DNA from: Cubamyces lactineus
Taxonomy: Eukaryota; Basidiomycota; Agaricomycetes; Polyporales; Polyporaceae
Reading direction: 5' to 3'
DNA: 64,000 bases
NCBI GenBank assembly: GCA_022376465.1
Contig: JACDTU010000012.1
Span: forward strand, 186,001 to 250,000
Shown here: positions 26,051-36,162 of the stretch, one piece after another
Position numbering within the stretch: position 1 is the stretch's first letter
How the letters are laid out: every line of letters starts with the position of its first letter
The notes under the pieces: model-generated
Database searches by the model: none
Told to the model about the DNA's origin: nothing
The model's input: the letters and a program-made list of their open reading frames with translations, nothing else
Translations under genes and position numbers: made by a program

Positions 26051-26641
26051 TTACTGCAGATCGCAAACATCCGGGTGTTGTCTTGCCCGCCACCATGATT
26101 TCCCGTACGAGACTAGTAATTCATCTCCTTTCTTGATGGTTTCGCTCCCGCTCCAGACGCTCATCCGCAGCTCGCCACGGTCGGTCCTGCGCTCTTGGAA
26201 TATAGCATTTGGCCTGGACTTGACGCCCCGGTAGTCATTCACGAATCTAGCCTCGTTTCCTGCTGAATGTGCATCTACGCCGACGCTGATATTATCTGGG
26301 GTTCGGTGGAGAGAGAGGTCATAGTCAGACTCGGGTCTTTCGTCACAGTGGACCTCTCCGATGTAGTCTAGGATCAGTGTGCGCGGGGGTATCTTCTTGG
26401 TGGCAAACAAGCCGTGCTGTCCATTGGCGGGATGTGAAGGATCAGAGATACGTTGAATGACTACCGTAGACTTCTGTGGGCGATTGGACGCGGACACCGA
26501 TTGTGACACGCTGGGGGGACCACCCGAAAGTAGGAAATCACGGATGTGTTTGGGCACGGACGAATGGTATATGAGCTCATTGATGTAGCGAACATTGTCT
26601 GGCCAGTGTGCTGGAAGTCGGGTAGATACATTGCGTGGCAT
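26051..26641 (-). CDS. Small SET-domain protein (putative protein-lysine methyltransferase)
   Basis: A single exon of 196 residues from ATG 26641. A SET domain fills the second half: HGLFATKKIPPRTLILDYIGEV (start of the fold), NEARFVNDYRG in place of the usual N-H-S pseudoknot motif, and GDELLVSYGKSWW in place of the usual E-x-x-x-DY. It would transfer methyl groups from S-adenosylmethionine to lysine if active; the substrate is unknown. No pre-SET or post-SET cysteines are visible. The frame is open upstream to 26776 but only from a GTG codon, so 26641 is preferred. It is divergent from the CK2 alpha gene with 226 bp between start codons, so a shared promoter is likely. A GTAAGG overlaps the stop codon, so a short extra exon is conceivable. 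Confidence 0.8.
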   Translation of the reverse strand: MPRNVSTRLPAHWPDNVRYINELIYHSSVPKHIRDFLLSGGPPSVSQSVSASNRPQKSTVVIQRISDPSHPANGQHGLFATKKIPPRTLILDYIGEVHCDERPESDYDLSLHRTPDNISVGVDAHSAGNEARFVNDYRGVKSRPNAIFQERRTDRGELRMSVWSGSETIKKGDELLVSYGKSWWRARQHPDVCDLQ

Positions 26642-26867
26642 GACATAGGGCAGCAAGTGGCGATTGGCAGCAGACTGGGAGGGTACCTGCTTCAATGGCC
26701 CGGAAGGATGCTGGTGGCTGAGAGTGAAGAGGAAAGCGCCCAAAGGAGAAGTCCGATAGCCATGCGCATTGCGCACGGCTGATCTTCATTCACCTCCAAG
26801 TGGCAAGTCCTCCTCGTCTTCATTTCCACCTCATTGTCCCCCTCCCCCTCCCATCTGTCTCTTAATC

Positions 26868-28281
26868 ATGGGGCGGACGACAACCAAGTCTGTTGCACGT
26901 GTCTATGCGGACGTCAATAGCAAGCTCGGCCCCTCATGGTATGAGTATGGTTGGGACAATTTCCGGTTTCGCATTCAGTACCGCGTCTGAACGTGATCCT
27001 AGACAACCTCCAGGTGCAATGGGGCACACAAGACCACTACGAGATTGTGCGCAAAGTAGGAAGGGGGAAATACTCGGAGGTGCGCCGGTGCCATTGTTCT
27101 CGGTCTGTATATGCGTGCTAAGGCATACTCGGAATAGGTCTTTGAAGGCATCAACATCGTCGGCGATGAAAAGTGCATCATCAAGGTCCTGAAACCCGTG
27201 AAGAAGAAGAAAATCAAGCGAGAGATTAAGATCCTACAGAACCTGGCCGGAGGGCCTAACATTGTCGCGCTTCTCGATGTCGTCCGCGACCCATCCTCCA
27301 AAATCCCCAGTCTTATCACAGAATACGTCCATAACGTTGACTTCAAAGTCTTGTACCCTCGTTTCACGGACTTCGATGTCCGCTTCTATATGTTTGAGCT
27401 GCTGAAGGCATGTCCTCGCTTCCATCAACTTGATACACTTGGCTAAACTAACCTGTATCAGGCTTTGGATTACTGCCATTCCAAGGGCATCATGCATCGC
27501 GATGTCAAGCCTCACAATGTAATGATAGACCATGAAAAACGGAAGGTTAGTCCAAACGTGACGTCCTGTAGTGCGAATGCTCAGACGCCCTCCCAGCTTC
27601 GTCTGATTGACTGGGGTTTGGCCGAGTTCTATCATCCAAGAACAGCTTACAACGTTCGCGTTGCATCCCGTTATTTCAAGGGTCCCGAGCTGTTGGTAGA
27701 CTTCCAAGAGTATGATTACAGCTTGGACATGTGGAGTTATGGATGCATGTTCGCGTCAATGGTGAGTGCATCAGTGGAGGATATGCGCCGCAAGAAGAGA
27801 TGTGACGACCCTCTGCAGATTTTCAGGAAGGAGCCCTTCTTCCATGGTCATGACAACTATGACCAGCTTGTCAAGATCACCAAGGTGCTAGGTACTGAGG
27901 GATTGTACCAATACATAGACAAGTACGACATCGCACTCGATCCGCAGTACGACGAGTTGCTCGGAAAGTAAGTGAGGGCACTGTCAGGGCGATAGCCTGC
28001 GTCTTGACATCGCTCCAGCTACCCCAAGAAGGCCTGGGCACGGTTCACGACCTCGGAGAACCAAAGATACATCTCCAATGAAGCTATCGACCTGCTTGAC
28101 AGGCTGCTCCGCTACGACCACCAGGAACGCCTGACAGCACGAGAAGCGCAAGCACACCCCTACTTCGGTATGACTCTTACTAGCTCATGCTGCGCCGCTC
28201 CTCATGACTTGGCTTCTCGTGTTAGATCCCGTTCGCAACGCCGCGATGCACGAGGTTGAGAATGGTGGCTCGGCATCGTAG
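26868..28281 (+). CDS. CKA1: Casein kinase 2 catalytic subunit alpha
   Basis: Eight exons (26868-26949, 27003-27079, 27138-27407, 27462-27545, 27597-27761, 27819-27967, 28019-28167, 28226-28281) join exactly to 343 residues, the usual size. Hallmarks: GRGKYSEV glycine loop, [13 protein letters not shown] basic cluster, HRDVKPHN catalytic loop, DWGLA in place of DFG, and the CK2-specific [13 protein letters not shown]...YDYSLDMWS segment. CK2 is a constitutively active Ser/Thr kinase for acidic sites, acting in nucleus and cytosol in growth and transcription. The intron after exon 3 uses a GC donor (see separate entry). The leader is pyrimidine rich. Identification is secure. Confidence 0.96.
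27408..27461 (+). other. CKA1: GC-AG intron in CK2 alpha
   Basis: The exon ends CTGAAG and the intron starts GCATGT and ends TATCAG; the next exon starts GCTTTGGATTAC. Only this junction gives the conserved [18 protein letters not shown] without a frame break. All other introns of the gene are GT-AG. Confidence 0.85.
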
Positions 28282-28822
28282 ACTGCCCTGATCGGAATCG
28301 ACTTGTGTGTTCTTGCAGACGACGAGCCATCTGGTACGAGGCGGAACGATGTAGCGCGAGCATGTGGGCGTCGCGTCGGCTATTATACTGTACTAAAGGC
28401 AGGAGGAAGAGGTGTGTTGCTATCTAACTATATTCTTATCACGATGAAACGGGGAAGCAGCACGTGTCCGCCTTGCGAATGCCAAATACTGTTCTGCCCG
28501 AACGTGTGCAGCAGGCACGAAGTCTTGCAGGATCAAATGCGCCATATGTTTTGTGACCGTTCTATCGCGAAGCATGCCCTTTCGAGGCTGACTGCCAACC
28601 AACCCTCGCCGTGAGTGCACGCTGGCCCTCCGGTGTGCCGCAGGAGGCCGCATGCTTGCATGTCCGTCCGCTCATCTCGTGACGAGGCGTTCTCGATGCC
28701 GCGCCTTCTGGCGGCAGATTGCGTTCTAGTTATCCCGAGCTCTGCCATGCGATGATATAAAGCGCGACATGCGAGGTCAAAGCGTTGTCGAAAAGGCCTC
28801 CTACTGATCTCTGCAGCGTGCA
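28282..28822. other. CK2 alpha 3' flank and chitinase promoter
   Basis: No gene is supportable. A TATAAA-like ATATAAAG lies at about 28755-28762, 60-70 bp before the chitinase start codon, a plausible TATA box. Confidence 0.4.
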
Positions 28823-31256
28823 ATGGCTTGGACTACTCTATTCCGTGCTACCCGAGTTTTCGCCGCGCTGGCTATAGGCCTTGCGACAGTAGGTGTCGAT
28901 GCCTTCGACAACTCTAGATACGACAACGTGAGCATTCGCACTTCGTGATCTGGAGACGAGCGTGATCTCAACTTCTCTTCCCAATACTACAGGTCGCGAT
29001 GTAAGGATGCCTTGTTGAGCCACGACGTGATCGCGTTGCATGCTGACCTCCACCAGTTACTGGGGTCAGGATTCGTATGGTGCCACTCATACCGACGTCG
29101 CCAACTATCAGAAGCGATTGTCATTCTATTGTCAGGTCAGCAAGAAGGTGGCCCGTACCGCACAACGCCGCATACTGACCTTTCCATCGATGTGTACAAT
29201 GCAGGATGATGCCATCGACATGATCCCTATTGCCTTCATCAATAAGTTCTACGGCACCGGGAACGCACCTGTCCTCGACTTGGGTAACGTAAGTATATCG
29301 TAGTAAGGATTTACGCTGGACTTACTTGGCCCACAGACGTGCAACACTTCGATAGACTCTACCTTCTCAGGTACTGGTCTTCTGGACTGCTCGTTCTTGG
29401 CGACGGATATCCAAACCTGCCAGTCTAAGGGCAAGGCTCTTACCATAAGCCTGGGCGGAGGAGGAGCCAGCGTTGGGTTCCAATCTGACAGCCAGGCCGA
29501 GGCTTTCGCGGACACCATCTGGAATGACTTCTTGGGAGGCTCGAGTTCTACGCGGCCGTTCGGGAGTGCAGTCCTCGATGGGTAACCCCAACTCCCTCTT
29601 CAACAGCGACCGGGTCAGATGCTCATACCATCCCCACAGCGTCGACCTCGATATAGAGCAAGGTGGTTCTACTGGCTATGCAGCGTTCGTCACCCGGTTA
29701 CGTTCGTACTTCAACGGCGCGAGCAAGAAGTAAGGCGGATTACGTCGCGCCCTCAGTCTCCGTGATCTCAACCCCCAACCTTCCAGATACTACATCACTG
29801 GCGCACCGCAATGCGTGTACCCCGATGCTTCCCTCGGGTCGGTCATTAATGCGGTAGCATTCGACGCCATATATGTTCAGTTCTGTACGCAGTTTGCAAC
29901 TCCCTGAGTTGAACCCTGCTCACCATTTCGCTTAGACAACAACCCATGCGGACTACAGGTGTTCAATTCTGCCTCGGTAAGTCTTGCGCCCTACCAGATC
30001 CAGGGTTGGTTCTGACGTGCTCCACCGGGCTCCCGGGCTACCCTGAAATCCGCCTTCGCCTGTAGGGTTTCAACTTCGGCATATGGTCGGTCTTTCTTCA
30101 GCGGCGTTGTTGCGCCCAACGCTGATACAGTGATGGCGATGTAGGGATATCTGGGCACGCACCATCAGCCCGAACCCCAACGTTAAGGTGTACGTCGGCG
30201 CTCCGGCCTCGTCCACTGCGGCAGGATCAGGATATCAGGATCCCGCGACTCTTGCAAACATTTTGACGACGACCCGCAACCGGTTCCCGTCTTTCGGAGG
30301 TGAGCCCTGGAGGCCTCGCGGTACTACAAATAGTCATATGCGATATGCCAGGTGTCATGATGTGGGATGCGTCGCAAGCATACCGTCAGTATGCATTTCT
30401 CAAAGAATGCTGCCGGACACTGATCCAGGCTCCTCCCTCATGCCACAGAGAACAACCGATATGACCTGGCGGCAAAGAATGCACTCGTCGCTGCCGGCGG
30501 AACTGGCTTCACCTTTCCGTCGTGCTCTGCCCAGGCGTACGTGCAAGGCAACAACTATCCCGGCAGCAGTCAGGTGTCGTACAATGGGTACGTACCTTGC
30601 GCACGTCGAAAAGCCCGAGGTTACGTGACGTTCTGATTCTGTGGCGCATCATGCAGGTATATTTGGGAGGTCAGCACTGAACGTGTGTCCCAGCAGAAGG
30701 ATTGAGAACTCACAGGAGGTTTACCCGTACAGGCGAAGTGGTACGCGTCGTCCACGCCCACCAACGACCCCAACGGCGATTGGATGCCCAGTACGTGGAC
30801 AGCCTTGTCATTCGCTACGATCGTGAGGATATTGAGTTCCGTCTACAGTCAGCGCTTGTGCGGGCGATGCGCCATCGTCCACGTCGACTGCCCCGGGTAG
30901 TGGCCCGACCTCTGGTAGCTGCTCTGGTGTAGCCGCTTGGAGCTCCAGTGCAGTGTACACCGGCGGGCAGCAAGTCACGTACAAGTGCGTCCTCAGCATC
31001 CCCCGCCCGCGCTCCGCGAGTCCATGTTGATGTCCTATACCAACTCAGCGGGCACCTGTGGACTGCCAAATGGTGGACCCAAGGCGACCTCCCCGGCAGT
31101 GCGTCCGCACGCTCCCGACTCATCTCCTTTATTGCTGACATTATCGCAGGCTCGGTCGGCGTCTGGACCGACGACGGCGCATGCTCGAGCAGCAAGCGGG
31201 AGGAGGCTCCCGTGGCCGCCCGTTCCCTCGCGCCCTCTCGGTTCTTCCGCTTGTGA
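28823..31256 (+). CDS. Secreted class III (GH18) chitinase with two C-terminal CBM5-like modules
   Basis: Seventeen exons, all joining in phase: 28823-28927, 28993-29000, 29057-29135, 29205-29288, 29337-29581, 29640-29729, 29787-29884, 29936-29976, 30066-30085, 30145-30299, 30352-30384, 30449-30587, 30657-30669, 30733-30790, 30849-30984, 31049-31098, 31150-31256. The protein begins with a signal peptide (VFAALAIGLATVGVDA), then a GH18 barrel starting VAIYWGQDSYG with the catalytic DGVDLDIE motif split over exons 5 and 6, and later GVMMWDASQAY. After the barrel are two related modules, each with a Trp-rich YNG-x-x-W-x-AKW core (about 30500-30870 and 30930-31220), resembling chitin-binding CBM5/12. 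The second ends in a Ser/Arg tail. It would hydrolyse chitin outside the cell, in wall remodelling, autolysis or feeding on other fungi. The exon count is very high for 2.4 kb. Confidence 0.92.
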
Positions 31257-33819
31257 CCGAGAGAGACACCCGATGATGCCCGTCCGCGACCTGAGGTCTA
31301 ACGCGTTGGTCTATCGCACTACTTCATGGGCCAATCTTCCATGCGGGCTTTAACTGAGGAGGTATCTATTTCTTTATTGATGTATTTCATGATGACGACT
31401 GTTCGGATGACCCACCACGAGGATACGCATTTGATGAAATCCTTTGTACTGTTTACGAGAGGCCGCGCTTCTAGTCACCGCTCGACTACGCTTGGCACTG
31501 TAGGTTTAGTGGGGCACCCGGCTCGTAGAGCGTCAGGCGCGTGTATATGTATCTGCTATGTCAATTCAACGAGCGTGATTGTGGATCAGGTTTTAGTGCG
31601 ATCTATCCTACCGACGATATGGAACTTCGTCCGAGTACTGCTTGCACCACCGGTTGTACAATAGTTTGATGCTAGCTCGAGACTACTACGCGCATGCCGT
31701 CATTCGTTCGATCTACAGGCACTGCACGGAGACGAAGGGCGATGAGTGTATCTACGACGCGGAGAGCGCTCCAAAGGACTTACTAACCTCTGACATGAAT
31801 CCGTCAGCGAAACGAGGCTTTGGGAGTCATCATGAGTAGATGACCTTGGAGGTTTGGTCCTACGTTAAGAAGGTTCAGGGGCAACTGTAACGACAGCCCG
31901 ATGCTACGTCCATTTGGGTAGTGGTCGGTTTGGTTCGCAAAAGGGCGGGGAATGGGGCTTCTGATGTACTGACAGCAATCACGTACTGGGCGCAGACGAA
32001 GCACATACAGATACGCCCGGCTCTCTTTGAGGGGAGCCTTCTGTATTGTGGTCATATTGGCACCGGAGGTGGATGATAACCTGAGCATTGATATATGCAC
32101 ACTTAGTAAGGGCAGTTCACTGGGTTCCTCCCACGGAACGTTACTTGAGCGAATGGACGTACCTTGCATGGTTCCTAGGATTGTGGTTGGCGTGTCCCTG
32201 AGGAAGTGTGCTGTTGTTCCGGACAAGCGACCTGGCCGATGCTGGGGCTCCATCTTTAGACCGACCACGTCCTGTACCTTCGCAGTTCCCGGAAGCTGAC
32301 ATGGGCCTTACCAAGTATACATGATGTTCGGACAAGGCTGTCGCTGTTGACGGGAGGGCCCTGCTTGTACGTCCATCTCAGCCACGTAGGTTCGAGTGTC
32401 TGAATACTGTGGGATCGGAACATATTGGCTTACCTATAGCCTTACAACACGCAACCTGCAGACAGCCGTCCAGCACGGCTTCACTGCATACCTGCATACC
32501 CGACAACGGCTCTCGGAGAGAAGCCATCCACGTCTCTGTGCCAGAAATACCGTGCATCTCGACATGCCTCCCGAATCACACGACAGTATCACAGGATGCC
32601 CAGCCTGCAGCCCGACATACAGTACGAATGAGGACGACGGCGGCTTCTCGTCACTAGGACATCCAAGTTGTCTCCCGGCCTCGAACCGGCCAGGGCGATC
32701 TCGGGGGAAGTCCCATAGAATGCAGAACCAAGGAGGGTTCTGTCACCAGGCTGAGGGGCCACACATTCAGCTGCAGGCTGCAGGCGAGACGGCATGTCGC
32801 AGACACCCGGGACGAAAATAGGACCCGTCCTGGCAACCCTGCGAGACATGAGTAAGCTCGTGCATATTTACACGCAACGCACTGTCGGTGGCCCGATATG
32901 TGCAGCTGCGGCAGTGAGCGAGTAGGATAGACTCACCACCACGCACCACTGAACTGTCACCGCCCGCAGTAAGATTGTAGACGTACGGCGGCGTTGTCGG
33001 CGTCACCACATGGAGTGCGCTCCGCCGAGTCCGGATGGGACAGTGATCACTGCACTGGTGTTCAATGGGCGACCACTAGACGGAGTGTTTGGCGGTTTTT
33101 ACGGGCGCAGGAGGAGTCACTTGAAGTGGTACCTGGTTAACGAGCTCGCTGACGCTGAGCGTGTTGAGGATAAATTTAGTGGCATCCCGGAGTTACGACA
33201 CCATGAATCCATCCTAACATACCCTCCGACAGCTGCGGGAGGTCCGAGGAGCTCGAGGAGCGATGGCCTATCCTTGGAACCCGATTCCGACGCACTTCCA
33301 ACGTCCGGTCGAGAATAGGCGGTGCGACGCGCACAGGTCCAAGCTGCGCTCCTTAGGCCGATGGACTGCGATTCGTCACAAATCGCTCCGGCCTGCTGCA
33401 GCCTCCAGAGTCCAGACGATGCTTGCGCACTCCCTTCGGCCCGCGCTCTTGTGATATATTGCGGTGGGCGCTGAGGGTTGAAACATACGGGCACACACCG
33501 GACCCGCTTGAGCACTGAGTTTTGTCTCTGTGGAGCGCGCAGGACAGTCAGCACTCGATGGCCCAGCTGCACGTTTTAGGGACAATACGGCAAATACGAG
33601 TCATATTACCATGCGGGTTCTAGTACAACACAATGCACGGCTCGTGATACATGCGATGACAGCGAGATGGTGAGAGGGCGGGGAATATTACAACCTAGGG
33701 CCAGGGTCGACGGGCGGACCACGTAAGCACCTAGTAGTGGGTAACGTATCCTACAATGCGAACATAACAACAGCGACCAGGACGAATGACATAGAAGGAA
33801 GAAAAGGTCCGAATCGCAC
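31257..33819. other. Unresolved region, possible unrecognised or decayed minus-strand gene
   Basis: No gene can be named. The minus strand from about 33230 down to 31890 has coding-like pieces bordered by good splice signals, for example the 57-nt GTACCA...TCTAG segment at 33071-33127 and a 53-nt GTGACG...GACAG segment just after it, and peptides such as NTSAVITVPSGLGGAHS, VTPTTPPYVYNLTAGGD and GPIFVPGVCDMPS. Two competing chains are possible and neither reaches a recognisable family. The first 300 bases are the chitinase 3' flank. Confidence 0.3.
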
Positions 33820-34761
33820 TCATCGGTCTCGCGAGGTCGTCGTGCTCCGCTCGGAGCTGGTATTCCGTTTCGGTGTGTCGTCGGCCCTATCTGCGTGGGA
33901 GCTCAGAAGTAACGAATTTATCGCCATGGACTCGCGGGAACGGGGCGAACCACCACTGCTCTGCGCAGAAGATGCTGACGAATACGGCGACGGGGGAAGG
34001 TCGTGGATCGACGTGCCATCCTGCGAGGCTGATGTGCGGATACGAGATTCGTATTGCGGGGGTGGCGAACGCGACGATCGACGGCGCTTGCGCGACTGGG
34101 GGCTAGACGGCGAAGTTGCGTAACTCCTCTCCCGATAATCATTCGTCGACGAAGAGGAATCAGCGCGGTGCCGCCCTTGGCGCATCTGCATGTCTTCGTG
34201 GTGCAGCTGCTGGGAACTATGGGCATGTGGCGAATGATGGTACGAGGTGGGCGGGGATGGGAATTGGTGGGCTTGGGAGTACGGGTGAGGATGATGCGCG
34301 TCCGGTACGTGCAACGGTATCACCGGAGGCCCTGTTTGGATGTGCGGCGTCTGATACAGGTCGAGCATTGTGCGATGGAGAGTCGCAATTGATGCAAGAC
34401 GCTACGATGGGTGACGAATGTAAGCACGGGCCGACAGGCACGATTCGCACGACAAGCGGACTTACTTGGTCTTCTGAGCTCTTGGCGTTGAGCATTGCAA
34501 GGAGCATTTCCCGGTCGCCGTCGCCCCTGGCCTTGTATGCCTCGAGGATTTCGCGCAAACTGGGCGGTGGTGGCTGGATATTGGCGCCTTAGCATCGAGC
34601 CTTGGCTATATGCGCTGTGGAGCACTGACCTGTTCCAAAACACGCCAAGAGGAGGTGAGGAGGGTCTTCATGTTAGGGTCGATTTGGCGGTGGTAGTATT
34701 GGGTTGGGTAGGCGGGTTCTGGCGAGAGGGGGATGTGAGGCTGGGATGGGAGGATGCTCAT
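33820..34761 (-). CDS. Hypothetical low-complexity protein with nuclear-type basic motif
   Basis: Three exons (34630-34761, 34466-34573, 33820-34401) join in phase to 273 residues. The N terminus is Pro/Tyr rich (begins MSILPSQPHIPLSPEP); the middle has a helical, probably coiled-coil stretch (REILEAYKARGDGDREMLLA through HRTMLDLYQ); the C-terminal half is His/Pro/Ser rich with RKRRRSSRSPPP, a likely nuclear localisation signal. I do not recognise a named family. The conserved-looking helix and intact splicing support a real gene; a regulatory nuclear role is only a guess. Confidence 0.65.
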
Positions 34762-36162
34762 GGGACGAGGAGGGGCCTGTGGGGGCGGCGAGGGCTTTGT
34801 GAGGAGGCATGAAAGAGGACGGCTGCGTATTTGAGCAAAGCCAAGTCGATGGACTATCTTTGACTCTCCGTCTCGAGTGTCCAGAGAGTAATTTTAGCGT
34901 GCCAAGACTTGCTCGGAACCCATCCCACCACACCTCTTCCGCCGTTCACCCCGGCCGCGCCTGCCTCACCTCTGCGCCCGTGCGCGTTCCATTGCGCGGT
35001 ATGCCGCTCTTCGTCGTAGCAGTCGTAGATCAGAGGCAGCGACGAGCAGCAGCAGCGCGACTCGCTCGTTCGAGGAGGAGGAAGAGGACGAGGATGGTGG
35101 CGTCTGCCGAAAATAAGCATCGGCGTTGCTGCTATTCTTGTGCGACTTGGGCTTGGCACTCCCAAAACAGCAACTGATAACTTGACATTCGACTTATCAT
35201 CAATTTAATCCGAGCCTATTTTTGTGTGCCTTCGTCTTCCCGCTCATGCTCCTGTCCGACGCTGCCACTCAGTCCCACTCCTGGCCTCGCAGCCGCAATC
35301 CCTCTCTCGCACGCGCACAAACTTTCTCAGTCGCCCCCTCTTCAGGCCGCCCGTCTCCCTCATATTCTGCCTCTACGCAGCGTCCTGGGCCACTTATCCG
35401 AGCCGTGTGTCCTGCATGTGTCCTTCTGAGTAATGTCTCGTGCACCTCATGATCCTCCGGCACATCACCCATGGCCACCGCTTTCCGCCACTGGCACATC
35501 AAATGCATGAATGATCCAGAATTAGAGCTGTTACTGCCAAGCAAGAGCCAAGTCCTCTCAGCCTCCGCTATATCTTCCGCATTTCCCCGTCCAATTAAAC
35601 CTATCGCCCTCCCGGCCCATCCAGACGTCTCTTCTTGCTGTCAGCGACTTGACTATGGGAAATGTGTACGCCCCATTTGCGCCACCCCTACGACTATGAA
35701 TATACTCGACAATCACAAGTCCCTCGGCTTTTAAATAAGATCGGACTATTGCCGCCTCTCCCATCGGCGCAACTGCGTCAAGGAAGAGGTACCATACATG
35801 AACTCTTCGTTTCGCGCCTGAGCTCCATCCGGTCTTCTCAGTTCTGTGGATGAGTCGCAGATCTGCGGTCAACGACGACTCGCGTCCTTCTGAGCTGAAA
35901 TGAGCTCATCCTTCTAACTCACACGATCGCGTGACGTCACGATGTCACGATTCCCATCACATGACAGACACGACGCGGAGGCGGAGTCAACAGAGGAGCA
36001 CAGCCTCCACCACGTCTGACCTTGCAACGTGTTGCTGCTCTTTTCTACACCGGTTCCGAGGCTCAAGTACTCACGGCGGAACCTGACTCTGCTTGCTAAT
36101 CTCCCACTACAAAAGGTTCCAAGCTGCGCCGTTCTCCCCGTGTTCTTCCTGTCTCATTCAAT
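34762..36162. other. Divergent intergenic region
   Basis: It separates the minus-strand hypothetical gene from the F-box-like gene and should hold both promoters. A pyrimidine-rich stretch at about 35235-35430 precedes an ATG at 35432 that opens only 25 codons; I do not call a gene there. Nothing else is supportable. Confidence 0.4.

Noticed and set aside
26642..26776. 45-residue N-terminal extension of the SET protein
   Set aside because: It would need a GTG start and would squeeze the divergent CK2 alpha promoter to about 90 bp.
33071..33127. Short protein-like frame NQVPLQVTPPAPVK as an exon
   Set aside because: It is bordered by GTACCA and TCTAG at 57 nt, the local intron length, and is more likely intron than exon; the surrounding gene is unresolved.
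35432..35509. ATG after a pyrimidine-rich leader
   Set aside because: It opens only 25 codons and no plausible splice extension keeps coding sense; too weak to call.
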